Shown: positions 48,947 to 59,480 of the stretch, in pieces
Position numbering within the stretch: the first letter of the stretch is position 1
Layout of the letters: each line of letters begins with the position of its first letter
Origin: Mastigias papua
Taxonomy: Eukaryota; Cnidaria; Scyphozoa; Rhizostomeae; Mastigiidae
Length of the DNA stretch: 64,000 bases
NCBI GenBank assembly: GCA_964019165.1
Contig: OZ025287.1
Coordinates: 9,864,898 to 9,928,897, forward strand
Direction of reading: 5' to 3'
Made by a program: the position numbers and the translations under genes
Notes under the pieces: model-generated
Told to the model about the DNA's origin: nothing
The model's input: only the letters and a program-made list of their open reading frames with translations
The model's database searches: none

Positions 48947-51844
48947 ATGGCTTCCACATGTGGACATTCCAGGATCTTCGGAATCTTGCTGCAATCTTTA
49001 GCTCGCAACTGCCAGAAGTCTGGAAAGATTGCCAGTTTGAGTAATAGTGAGTGCTATTTATCTGCTGAAAGTAGCTTTTTGACTAGTGCCTGCATGCAAT
49101 GTTTACAAATATGCGAGATGGAAACCCACTCAAAACCCTTCCAGAGTGTTATCAATCCCAGATTACTCGAAGCGAAATAATCTGATTAAATGGTAGGAGA
49201 TTTGTCAGTTTCTTGATTGACGTATTAATTCTTTTTTGTAGGACACTATTTACCAATTCAATCGGCCAGATTGTTACGGCATAGTGTTCGCCTTAATTTC
49301 ACACGAAGGTAATTTGCTTTATTTTTATAATCAACGTTTGTATCATAACATTGTCGATTGTTTCATTTTTTCAGTTAATTTTCAGATTCTTGTACTTTTC
49401 GAAAAATGATAGGTTGAGAATTATCAAAAAGATCTCAGGTCTGCACTCGAAAATTACCTTGTGCCAGAGCGACCATGCAGCAAATTTCTCTATGTTTGTA
49501 CATTACACTTCAGATGCAGCAAGTTTTGTTGTTGAGACCACAATACCCCTTTTCTCTTTTGCATTTATAGTTGCCTGAAGTAGTAATCAAGGAATATATA
49601 TGCAGAGAAGTAGAGCAGAAAGTGCAACACATGCTGCTCACATATAAAGTCAGATTACCCAGTAGGTTTTTTCCTTGCAGAAACCAAGCATTCAGTGACC
49701 TAATGTACTTTTTCATCAATAAGATCTGTCCTTTTGCAAATCCCTGAGTATAAATATTTTTAGTTTTTTTCAATATTGTCAGCTTGTATGATTTTGGATG
49801 TTTTAGTATATCAGCTATTCAAACAGAACACACACCTTCATCCATTCAAACTGAGTTAGATGCCCAAGAACCACAGAATGAGCTATGCAACAGTCTAGAA
49901 CTGAATGATCAGCAGAAGAGAGGTATATTTTATTCCAAACTATGATATTATTCATTCTCTATGTTGTTTTTTTTAAAAGTCATTAAGAACATTTGGATGG
50001 ATTTTTCTATTATTACGGCCAGATTGGAACCAATTACAGCACCATGTGTTTACAGGCTTAGAGTTTAAATTCTATTGATTTCAGAAATGGACATGACTGA
50101 TCTCATCTAATTTAGATTACAGTTATATTTTTAGTATGTGCAATTCTGTGATTGTTGAGTCATTTAGTTGGGTTCATGGCTATATTATTATTTTCTTCAA
50201 ACATTTCCCACAAGCTGTCATAAATAGCACAATGTTTCTTTTTTTGTTAGTGCTTGGTTTGTGTGTCAGAAAGTATTGTGTATTTTCATCATTTTTTTGA
50301 TAGATACTTTGGTCGAAAAAGTGAAAAATGCAATTGGCACTGATTTACCATTTGGTCGAATATTTGCTGTTGTTCATATAGGTACTTATTTTTGTTCTAT
50401 ACATTTTTGTAATATTTGGTTTGATAAAACATTCATGCCTTTATACAATAATATGCCAGTGCATACTTGCCAGTACATAATAAAAAGACCTATTGCCTCC
50501 TCCCCCTTTTTTGCTGCCTCCTCCCCCTTTTTTGTTGCCTCCTCCCCCTTTTTTGCTGCCTCCTCCCCCTTTTTTAAACTGTATTAAAAGATATTCCCAG
50601 CACCAAAAGACACTGGATCCAGTTTTGGATCAACACTAGCTAATATCTTAATGATCTTTAAATTGAAAGGAACACTTCCATTATTAGGACTTTGTTCACC
50701 AGGACATACCAAAAAGCCTCACCATTTTATGATCAGTGTTGGCAGCTTGCCACTCTCCCCATAAAAGGGAATGTTTCCCCTTAAACTTAACTTCTCTATG
50801 ACAACAAAGCCCCTCTTGAATCACAGTCTTAAGCTAGAATAGGGCATGAAATATCAAGTATATATAAGTATATTTTGCCCATCTTATGAAATTTGAATGT
50901 TGTGCTAATATCATGTGTTATCTGACATTTTGCTTGATCACATTTGCTTGTTAAGGTGGAAAACAGTTCAAGATAACTTCAAATGATATCATTATGATAC
51001 ATAAAATGCCTGCAAAATGTGGAGACAAGGTTAGACTAAGAAAGGTGTGTGATGCATTTTACATTAAATCAATTTATAGTGTCTCTCCATGTTGTTATCT
51101 AGTCCAATTGGGCTGTTTCTAGAGTTTAGCAAGAAGTAAGACTTAGAAGAGAAGATTTTTATGGCCATTATATCAAGTTGATACAGTATCTACTCTTCAT
51201 CTTCTAACATCAAAGCATTTCTATAATTCTCCACACTTAGATATTAGCTGTTGGAGGAAGGGAGTTTAGCTTGATTGGAAAGCCTCTCCTTAGGTGAGTT
51301 TTTAGCATTGTTCCTTTTCAATCTTTGATTGCAATAAATTGGTATGAAAAGGAAAGGTTCTCTTAGGCACATATGAATTGATTTTTAGCTTAATGTTGTT
51401 TTATTTTCTGAATAGTTTCTACCTCATTTTTGATCATGCATGAATAATTTTAGTCATGAACATGTATATGTTGAAGCAACAGTTCTTGAGAAGACAAAAG
51501 GAAGAAATGTTATTGTATTTAAAAAGAAACGAAGAAAAAATTACAAGAAATGGCGAGGTGTGTATGCATGTTTCTTAGTTCTATGAATATAAGTGTAAAT
51601 AAGATATCCTTGTTGAAACGATTTCTTGAAAATACTTTGTTATTACTTCGGTTAGTTTTACATTGTATTAGGATTACTATCATTAAGTTTTATTACATTT
51701 TATTTTAACAGGGCCCTTGTTGATAACAATACTTTAGAGTATTGATAAAGTATTTTACCCTGTATAAACATGCATATTATTATTATTATTATTATTATTA
51801 TAGTTCACAAAGAGCCATTCAATATGTGTGGTTCTGTTATATAG
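48947..51844 (+). CDS. MRPL21: Mitochondrial ribosomal protein bL21m
   Basis: This is a component of the mitochondrial large ribosomal subunit. Eight exons: 48947-49046, 49242-49308, 49807-49922, 50304-50381, 50956-51044, 51241-51293, 51454-51557, 51804-51844; the total is 648 nt, 215 codons plus stop (human 205), with every phase matching. Exons 1-2 encode a basic, Arg/Leu/Ser-rich presequence. Exon 3 is an acidic linker. Exons 4-8 form the L21 fold: PFGRIFAVVH, then IGGKQFKITSNDIIMI with the bacterial-type GGKQ, CGDKVRLRKILAVGG, EFSLIGKPLL, VYVEATVLEKT, and basic FKKKRRKNYKKWR followed by HKEPFN, which parallels the bacterial GHRQPF tail. The last exon encodes only 13 residues after its split codon and directly follows an (ATT)n tract. 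AATAAA occurs 59 nt past the stop. Confidence 0.95.
50495..50576. repeat. 21-bp pyrimidine-rich tandem repeat
   Basis: Four copies of a 21-bp all-but-G pyrimidine unit (GCCTCCTCCCCCTTTTTT plus GCT or GTT) lie in MRPL21 intron 4. Confidence 0.92.
51774..51801. repeat. (ATT)n tract at the last MRPL21 acceptor
   Basis: About nine ATT units run into the TATAG acceptor of the final MRPL21 exon, replacing the usual pyrimidine tract. Confidence 0.9.
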
Positions 51845-51902
51845 TCCTCTATTCCAGAAGCAAGCATCATTTCCGGACCTGTATGAAATTCATGCATGAA
51901 AT

Positions 51903-51908
51903 AATAAA
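51903..51908 (+). terminator. Candidate MRPL21 poly(A) signal
   Basis: AATAAA lies 59 nt downstream of the MRPL21 stop codon, with a second AATAAA a few bases further on. Confidence 0.6.
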
Positions 51909-52229
51909 TTAAAATAAATTATAAATTCATACCAGCAATTGCAATGTGCAAATTTTATATCAGTTCTCGGTATGGAGTTTTCCCGAATCTGACCTACTTG
52001 CAGTTAAAGCCTGGTTTCCATATAATCGCTGAGAATCGCTGAGGATCGCTGGTGTTGAGGATCGCTGAGGATCTTTTGCGATCTTTTAGGATCGCTGAGG
52101 GTCGCTGAGGATCGCTGAGGATCTTTTGCGATCTTTTAGGATCGTTGAGGGTCGCTGAGGATCGCTGAGGATCATTAGTTTTTCTGACAGCTTTTTGGCG
52201 CGCATTAGCGTGAATCTTTTGCTATTGCA

Positions 52230-52472
52230 ATGGCGTCATTTAATGATGAACAATTTATACTGCAAGCAAGTTTCGTCGTGCTACTTTCTCTAAAGAAGGA
52301 AGCAGACCAATGTAAACGAAGAAAGCATCGATTTTGGGTTCGAAGAATATTTCAGAAAAGGAAGGAACATGATGTGTTCAATGCACTCATGCAGGAACTG
52401 CGGTTGAGCGACCGTGAATACTTTTTTAAGCAAACATGCCTATATGAAAGTTATAAATCTAATGAGAAATAG
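52230..52472 (+). pseudogene. Truncated Harbinger DDE nuclease, N-terminal part
   Basis: This 80-codon frame contains RRKHRFWVRRIFQKRKEHD followed by NALMQELRLSDREYFF. It matches the region before the catalytic core of Harbinger-type nucleases (typically ..WVR....R...G.F..L..EL...D...FF.YFRM). The frame then ends, without the YFRM helix or any DDE residue, so the core was lost by internal deletion. Read-through of the start region is intact, so a short peptide could still be made. Confidence 0.8.
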
Positions 52473-52641
52473 AGAGAAATCAACTGTGTCATGGGATATT
52501 TGGATCGCTGAGGATCGTTCACGATCGCTGTTGTGTTTCCATTAATTTTTCAGGATCGTTCACGATCTGTATTGATCGTTCACGATCACTGGAATAGAAC
52601 TCACTTCTATTCCAGCGATCCCCAGCGATCCGATCTTTCAT

Positions 52642-52740
52642 GATCGCTGAGGATCGCTGAGGATCGCTGAGGATCGCTGAGGATCGCTGAGGATCGCTGA
52701 GGATCGCTGAGGATCGCTGAGGATCGCTGAGGATCGCTGG
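52642..52740. repeat. Ten-copy GATCGCTGAG subterminal array
   Basis: About ten uninterrupted copies of a 10-bp unit lie near the right end of the Harbinger element. A looser version, with variants such as GATCTTTTGC, lies near the left end (about 52023-52175). These may be transposase-binding sites (inference). Confidence 0.9.
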
Positions 52741-54776
52741 ACTTTTTAAGTGCTGTTTCCACATGATCGTTGACGATCGCTACAGAACCTCGGCGATCCT
52801 CAGCGATCCTCAGCGATGTCATTTGGAAACCAGGCTTAAGTTCGGTCTAGGAGATCGACCGGGTTCATTTACTTTTGCTTCTCAAGAGCCCTATGCATGA
52901 TAGGGCAAGCAAAAAATTGCCTATAGGCTCATCTGTTTGTCCTCCTCCACGGAAATCTTTAGTAAAAGGCGAAAGATTTTTGCGTTTTGAAGGAAGACCA
53001 GAGCTTGACAACATATTTTACCAGACCCCGCACAACACCATGGCTATTCGATAAAGAATCTGGGAGGCTGTATCTCGCGCATGCGTTGTTGTAGCTAAAG
53101 CATATAGTGTACCCTTCACATATTACAGCATGACGATAAGTCGAAATAACAACGTAATTTTTCTCTCTTACAGAGCATCGCCAAGACTTAACAGTACTGC
53201 GAATAAACAAGATTCTGATAAAGCCTGAGATCGTTGAATAGTGGTCATGTGACAATAGCATGAAAATGGTTGTCATTGTCTTTACTTTGTAAATTGGATT
53301 GCGGAAAACCAAAAGACAGAACATACAGGACACGTTTCTTCCTCACTTGCTCAATGTTTGCAAAGGCGTAGGAGCCATCTCCGCAACGACCGCATTAAGG
53401 ACTTGCCATCATATTTCTACCTTTGGAAGGGACCTTGTTTATTGTGTATGAAGTGTCAGTCGGGATTTGTTTCTTAGATAGATGAAATAAGTACTCTAAT
53501 GTGTTATTTGATTCTTGAATTTTGGTTATATTCTTATCTTCAAAGCAGTGCTTCGCAATTACGTTTGGCAAAGCCCCCGCAAAAAGAAAATGAAAATATT
53601 TTGCGCCCCCAACTCGTTGCGGTGACGATAAATAAGGTTATTATCTATTGCCCTTTACATGGCAAAGCGAAGCCTGTTCATCGAAGCTATAAGCCCCCCT
53701 AGCATCGCCACAGAATAGATCGCATCACGCGCCCTTTGGGGGAGGCGCCCCACTTTTTGAGAAGCGCTACTTTGAAGGTTAAAGGAGCCTTTCTTTTTTA
53801 ATTATTTTAGTCCCAAAAGTGAGAGAGAATATCGCAAAACTTTCAACTCTCATCAAACCCAGAGAACGACCATTATTTTCAAGCTGTCCCTTTGTTTACT
53901 TATTTTAAATGGGTATGAGATTGGGAATGCCAGATTGTGCGTATGAATTGAGTGTATGGAATTAGGGAATGGGGGTTGGAAATTTTGGTGCTGGAATGGA
54001 GAATGGAAAGATGGATCAAACACAAAAGAATAAGTCAAAGCTGTGAGGAATCGAGAGTGTGAAATTAGAATTCAAAATGGGTATGGGTAGCTTAAGAACA
54101 GAGCATGGGATCGAATATGTAACGATAAATAAATTGAAAACTGAGTATCAAATCGAGTTTTGGATGGAAAATTAGGTGCAAGAATCGAGAATGTGGAGTT
54201 CAGATCGAGAATGATAATATCATCGAAAATAGTAATATGAATTAAAAACTAGAGTAAGAGTTTTGTTAGGGAATTCATTGTAAATGGGATTGGAATCACA
54301 GAATGGAGTAGGGATCAAGATCATATTTGAAAATTAGAGGCAATCCATCGCTGAGTATAGTTATTGTCAGACAGCATCCATTCTTTGAGGGACAGGAGGC
54401 AAGATTTGCAGCAAAGTTTACCGAAATCCTACATTTACTGGGGAATTTATATACTTAGCAAATCCCTTCCTCTGTTCTGAAACAACAGTATACTTTCACT
54501 TTCTTTTAGTTTGATATTACGGCGGGTCATTTATTACTTGTAGGGAGGGGTGTGTGGAGGGAGGGTGGAAGACATTCTCATATATTTGATGGAATTTTCG
54601 TCCCTCCTCAGATTTATATGACAGCTTTGGTCCCCACTCTAGAACTTTAGAAGACACCCCACACTCCTTCTTTAAAAATGCTCTCTCTTCATTTACTGCA
54701 TCTAGTCTGCAATGCAATTCAACCAAGACCATCTTTAGTCTAGTCTTCCACTGAATAACGTTTTTTAATCTCACAT

Positions 54777-55141
54777 GGTTGCCACAGAAAATGAAAAGCA
54801 AAATTCCCTGACTTTTCCCTGACTTTTCTATAACCAAAGGGGATGTGTCAGCCACCTCAGACTGGGAGAACTTTAGCGGGGTACACGCATTAATTAACAG
54901 CCATGACTTTTGAGGCCACACCCATTTTACTGCAAGGATGTTGACTATCCTACAATTTCAGGGCAATGGCGAGCAAAAGACACGACAAGACTGTGATAAT
55001 GCAAACTCTAACCTAAAAATAATTCCTTGACTTTTCCTTGACTTATTTGCTTTCCAACATTTTCCCCTGGCTTTTCCAAGTTTTCATTGACTTTCTTTAA
55101 AAGTGGACAATTTTCCAAGTTTTCCAGGTTCTGTGACAACC
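54777..55141. mobile_element. Inverted-repeat element with CCTGACTTTTCC motifs
   Basis: Ends match as inverted repeats (GGTTGCCACAGAA left; reverse complement GGTTGTCACAGAA right). The interior has repeated (C/T)CTTGACTTTTCC motifs near both ends, as in many dispersed animal MITE-like repeats. The overlapping 134-codon minus-strand frame is not a recognisable gene. Confidence 0.65.
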
Positions 55142-56130
55142 CTGTCTCATCATTTCTGCTCGCAGATTCTGATTCTTCAACACAGTAGAAAACAATTATC
55201 GTTTAACAGCATTACTCGAATCGAGGCCAAAATATTGGGTCATTCTACTTGGTGATATCAATGGCACTTCAATGGCTCAGAAGCCGGGTTGAAATTGGAA
55301 TGAGAAACAAGAATAAGTTGTGGATAGTGCGGCTGAAAAGATTCGAAGGTCTAGTGAGCACATTTATATCATATTGTAGTTGTGAATGGAAATAGTAAGA
55401 ACGACATTAAGAAAACTCAAATCTTAAACTATTTACATAATAAGAACATAATATAGAGTTTATGCAAAAACTTCTGGCCCCCTACAAAACGTAGTGAATG
55501 TAGTTAATGCATGGATAAGAAGCGAAACGTTGGCCAAAGGGTTAGCTTGAAATTACATCACAGTATGACAGACTGCCTAAAACAAAGGCAGCGTACAGGG
55601 AGCCTGAGTAGAAATTTCTACGAAAGATGGTTTGCTATTAACAGTGGATTAGACTAGGCATGCTCACAAACAGAACTGCTGGTTACTAATTATCTTGTAA
55701 CATTTTTGGGGCACTAGCTTGTTAAGTGCAAACATTATAGTGTGCCACAAGAGTCTAGTAAAATTAATGAATATGTAATTCATTAAAGAACAGCTGGAGA
55801 CCTCATCCAGATGAAAACAAGATGAAGACATGACTTGGGTGTGTTCTGGTAGTAGCCTGGGCTGGGTATAGGGTTGCCAGTATATGGTATACATTTAAAG
55901 CTACGACCACAAAGCTATGATCTGTAAGTGCAGACAACTTACGAGGTGTATCCATCTGGATGTATCTACAATCTATGCCAAAATGGCTGGGATGCCTTGC
56001 AGATTTTCAACAGTTTTCAGCGCTTATCCTCCCTGTCTCCACGTCTAATGTTGTGCCACTACAAAAATTGTATATCTGCATTTAAGATTTTATTACTATA
56101 CGTTGCGGCAACCTACTTGCTTGAAGATAC

Positions 56131-56180
56131 CATATTTCTATAGGGAGGGGGGCATATTTCTATAGGGAGGGGGGCATATT
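56131..56180. repeat. 22-bp direct duplication
   Basis: Two perfect tandem copies of CATATTTCTATAGGGAGGGG plus GG lie about 170 bp beyond the end of the CDAN1 frame. Confidence 0.9.
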
Positions 56181-56345
56181 CGTTACACACGAGCTCTTTG
56201 ATTAGAAGGACTTATGAAGAGAAAAGAGCTCACTTTCATAGTGAAATTCCTTTGCACTCCAAGTAATGTAGGCAGTTATTGTATATACAAGAAAAAGTAC
56301 TCGAACAAGAAATAACAATACTACCAACTGCACGTGGTTTCACAG

Positions 56346-59300
56346 TTATGATCTGTCTAAAGACTTACTGCACCTTTTAACCTCTCCCATTAAGAGTTTA
56401 TGGAAGGCTCCATTTAGATCATCTTCGTATTGATCATTGACCTTATGCGAAATCCATTCTTGCATTTTCTGTTTTACGTCATAGGTGACAATTTTAGCTG
56501 CAGTATGAAGAACTCTTTCATCAACATCGACAGGAAACAACTTGGAAAGGACGTCTTGACTTCTTTCCTTGCAATATTCATCGCATAGACATTGTATTTT
56601 ACCCTCAAGATCTGGCTTTGAAACTGACAAAGTTCGCTTCAACAAAGCAGAATTTTGTTGCTTCAGACTTTCAATTTCAAGACAAATCCCTTCATCGATG
56701 AAAATAGATTCTTTCAGAGTCTCCATGGCATCCTTCAACACATTTGGAACTAAAGTTGTGTTAATGCTGAGCTTCAAATTGGCACAAAATCTATCAATAA
56801 CAAAATCTGCAGTCTCTTTGAAGTATTTTGGTTTGTACTTGAAGAAATCCTGCATCATGTTTTCCCTCAATATTTTTTCAGAATCTACAATAGGAACTTT
56901 GTCAATATGAGTTAGTGGCTTAATCTTCCTGAATGAACCAGACCCGGCCTTTGACAAGACGTTTTTGATTTCACTGATGTACGGACAAAACCTAATTAAG
57001 AGGGATTTTGAAATGAAAGCAGTACCATTTGAAGATGTCCAGTCACACAGCTCTTTGTTCCAACATTTAGGGCTATTTTCAAGGAGCTGATAGAACGGCA
57101 CATGTGACGATATAAGTGGCTGCTCAAATAGCCAGCCAAGTTGCAATAAAATAAACATACCGTTCAGATTGGCTTCCTTGAACCTTAAACCTTGCAATCT
57201 GTAAATATGAATCAACTGAGCAAACGCATCACGATTTACTCTTAGCTTCAATGAGGTTTCATTCATATAGCTTAAGTACTGCACCATCCATGGAATGGTT
57301 ACCAATAGTTTCCCTTTGTTCACAGATTCGTTGAGGATCCCATTGGGATTGAATGGCTGGATTATGATGTCATTTCTTAAAATATCCTGACACTGGTGCT
57401 TTGACTGGTCGTCTGTTTCATAGGGAGAAAAGACGACATAACCCAGAAATTTTGCGAGTATTTTTGCTTCGGTTACATGAAGAGAATATTCACTCCGTAT
57501 TTGGTACAATGCTTCACTATCATCAGCCCCTTCGTCATTTCCAACTTGAGATGCAAAATCAATAGAATTGATCGCCAGAATTCTCGATATTAAATTATTT
57601 CTCAAATGAACTTGGAAATAAAAATTGCAAGACCTGTCGATAAAAAGCTTAAAGAAGGCCTCAACATCTGAAAAAGCAGACTTTGGGCATGGTCCTTGAG
57701 AGATCATAGGTGAAAAAAATCGCTCCTGAAGCCTTTGAAACTTTGATGGATTAGTCGATTTCAAGTATTCCAGCAAACCTGATGACTGAGGTTCATCTTT
57801 GTTTAATAATCCAGAGAAATCTTGTGCGCTCATTTCGATGAGTTGCGCAATGAACAGCTGACTGAACTGGGAATAAACAGGAAATTCACGAAATTCAAAG
57901 AAAAATGTCTGAAATTTGCCACCAAGTTCATTCTCGATGCTCCAATCGTGCTTCAGATGATTTTCTTCCCATTTCCTCAACAAACCATAAAACTTGTCCC
58001 TCATCTTTGAAAAGGAGTAAAAGTAGCGATCAGATGAAAAAAGCTTGCGATTATTACCCTCTACCTGGAATGGCACACCAAGTGATGATGAGAAATTCAG
58101 TTGAGAGACAGATAGCCTATTCTGCAGGCTCAAGTCATTTAGTTTGTTGTTTACAAATTCAACCAGGCCTGGAGCAAGAAGTTGCAATCTCTTATTTTGA
58201 GAAATTAAGCTGAGGGTTGCCATATCAAAAACAGCTGACAAATGCTTTGTCTCTTCAAGAACTTTGGCAGTAAAATAAACACAGCTTTCTATTGAATCAA
58301 AAATAACCTCATCAGTGTCTGCTGTTGAATGGTGCTTAGAATTATAATTGAAAACACCATGCAAAAAGTACAACTCAGCTAATATATTACTGACTAGGTT
58401 TTCCATCAAGGCACAAGCATATATTTTGATGAATGATTTCATTTGGACCATATCAGAAATCTTTTTCATGAATATTAAGTCCTCGGTTTCTATGACATCA
58501 ACTTCATTCAATGGAACATTCAGATTTTCTTTATCTGATGAATCATTCCCATTTTTCCTATCAGTTCCATTCTCAGATGATTCCTTGCAGACATTTTCAT
58601 CACTAATTTCTACCACCTTATTGGGACTTTCAACTTCTGTCTTTTTCTCTCTAAGCCTCTCTTCATTCCCAAGAAAAGCTGAAAGTGGAATTTCATTTCT
58701 TTTTCTGCCTCTTTTTACTTTATCAAGATGTCTACTTTTGCGGTCAAAAGGAAACATTGCAGATAAAGATCCACTTGAGTCCTGACTTGAATCCGATGTT
58801 TCTAGCACTAATGAAGTTTCAAATAGCCTTCGGGTTTCTCCTTTTTGATGAAACATGCCCTTTTCTGGAGTCACAAGTGTTGGAGTTATTCTTCTTTTTG
58901 GGTTTTGCCTCATAACTTGTGGGGTTGAGGTCTGTGGTGAGCAATCTGTGCTGTGATCTGCAAAACTTAGATTGAGCTGTGACATGTTTGAACTGTCACT
59001 AGACTGACTTGAATTGAGGTTAATTGGTCTGGGCTTGCAAGAAACATTTGACTGTGGGTTTTTTTCTGAAAGAGATCTAACACCATGCTTTTTTACCTTT
59101 AGCATAAAGTTCTCTGCAGATCTTACTCTAGATTCGTCTGGCCTTAATTTATTCCCTTTATTACCATACCTCAACTGCTGGTTTGCTTGGGACTTAATCA
59201 TATTATTTCTCCTCTCTTCACTTGAAACATAATGTCTTTTAGGTGAAAATGACAATATGTGATCACTTGCAAGGTTTTGGGAGAGCTTATCCTTGACAAA

Positions 59301-59480
59301 TGTGAGGAAGCATGGCACAAATTCTTGGAGAAAATCCCTGTTGTCCAAATCTATGAAATTTCCGCTTGGGTCTACAAATGTGCCTGACTGAATTCCATTG
59401 ATAACAATTACTGGGTCAATAGACCCTTCAATCAGAGCAGACAAAAGGCGCTCCGCCATCTTCATACCAACTTGTACCAC
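56346..59480 (-). CDS. CDAN1: Codanin-1, large first coding exon (C-terminus uncertain)
   Basis: Codanin-1 (CDAN1 in humans, discs lost in Drosophila) binds the histone chaperone ASF1 and limits histone supply; human mutations cause congenital dyserythropoietic anaemia type I. One 1044-codon frame runs from ATG 59480 to the stop at 56346; a second Met at codon 8 is an alternative start. KRRITPTLVTPE (about 195-206) matches the human ASF1-binding B-domain motif RRINPTPVSEE. Further matches are FSSDRYFYSFSKMRDKFYG, the RDK...WE region, SKFQRLQERFFSP...GPCP and ILAKFLGYVVFSPY. Human codanin-1 has 1227 residues. Near the end a strong donor, GTAAGT at 56363-56368, could splice out the last seven codons and stop, joining to a further exon I could not find. 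Confidence 0.9.
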   Translation of the reverse strand: MVQVGMKMAERLLSALIEGSIDPVIVINGIQSGTFVDPSGNFIDLDNRDFLQEFVPCFLTFVKDKLSQNLASDHILSFSPKRHYVSSEERRNNMIKSQANQQLRYGNKGNKLRPDESRVRSAENFMLKVKKHGVRSLSEKNPQSNVSCKPRPINLNSSQSSDSSNMSQLNLSFADHSTDCSPQTSTPQVMRQNPKRRITPTLVTPEKGMFHQKGETRRLFETSLVLETSDSSQDSSGSLSAMFPFDRKSRHLDKVKRGRKRNEIPLSAFLGNEERLREKKTEVESPNKVVEISDENVCKESSENGTDRKNGNDSSDKENLNVPLNEVDVIETEDLIFMKKISDMVQMKSFIKIYACALMENLVSNILAELYFLHGVFNYNSKHHSTADTDEVIFDSIESCVYFTAKVLEETKHLSAVFDMATLSLISQNKRLQLLAPGLVEFVNNKLNDLSLQNRLSVSQLNFSSSLGVPFQVEGNNRKLFSSDRYFYSFSKMRDKFYGLLRKWEENHLKHDWSIENELGGKFQTFFFEFREFPVYSQFSQLFIAQLIEMSAQDFSGLLNKDEPQSSGLLEYLKSTNPSKFQRLQERFFSPMISQGPCPKSAFSDVEAFFKLFIDRSCNFYFQVHLRNNLISRILAINSIDFASQVGNDEGADDSEALYQIRSEYSLHVTEAKILAKFLGYVVFSPYETDDQSKHQCQDILRNDIIIQPFNPNGILNESVNKGKLLVTIPWMVQYLSYMNETSLKLRVNRDAFAQLIHIYRLQGLRFKEANLNGMFILLQLGWLFEQPLISSHVPFYQLLENSPKCWNKELCDWTSSNGTAFISKSLLIRFCPYISEIKNVLSKAGSGSFRKIKPLTHIDKVPIVDSEKILRENMMQDFFKYKPKYFKETADFVIDRFCANLKLSINTTLVPNVLKDAMETLKESIFIDEGICLEIESLKQQNSALLKRTLSVSKPDLEGKIQCLCDEYCKERSQDVLSKLFPVDVDERVLHTAAKIVTYDVKQKMQEWISHKVNDQYEDDLNGAFHKLLMGEVKRCSKSLDRS

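Larger units (their letters stand above)
52008..52836. mobile_element. Non-autonomous PIF/Harbinger transposon
   Basis: Terminal inverted repeats begin AGCCTGGTTTCCA (left) and, reverse-complemented, AGCCTGGTTTCCA (right). They are flanked by the 3-bp duplication TAA (52005-52007 and 52837-52839). A TWA duplication is the hallmark of PIF/Harbinger insertion. Both ends are followed by arrays of GATCGCTGAG-type 10-bp repeats. A short frame (52230-52472) encodes only the N-terminal part of a Harbinger nuclease. At 829 bp the element cannot mobilise itself. It also contains a perfect hairpin, CTGGAATAGAA / TTCTATTCCAG, near 52589-52615. It lies between MRPL21 and CDAN1. Confidence 0.9.
52840..56345. 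other. Intergenic region between Harbinger element and CDAN1 frame
   Basis: I searched the minus strand here for C-terminal codanin-1 exons and for any other gene and recognised none. It holds an inverted-repeat element (54777-55141), a 22-bp duplication (56131-56180) and otherwise AT-rich, featureless sequence. Confidence 0.5.

Noticed and set aside
54517..54921. 134-codon minus-strand frame near CDAN1
   Set aside because: It overlaps the left part of an inverted-repeat element and shows no resemblance to the codanin-1 C-terminus.
58348..58785. 145-codon plus-strand frame
   Set aside because: It is antisense to the CDAN1 coding exon and has no independent support.
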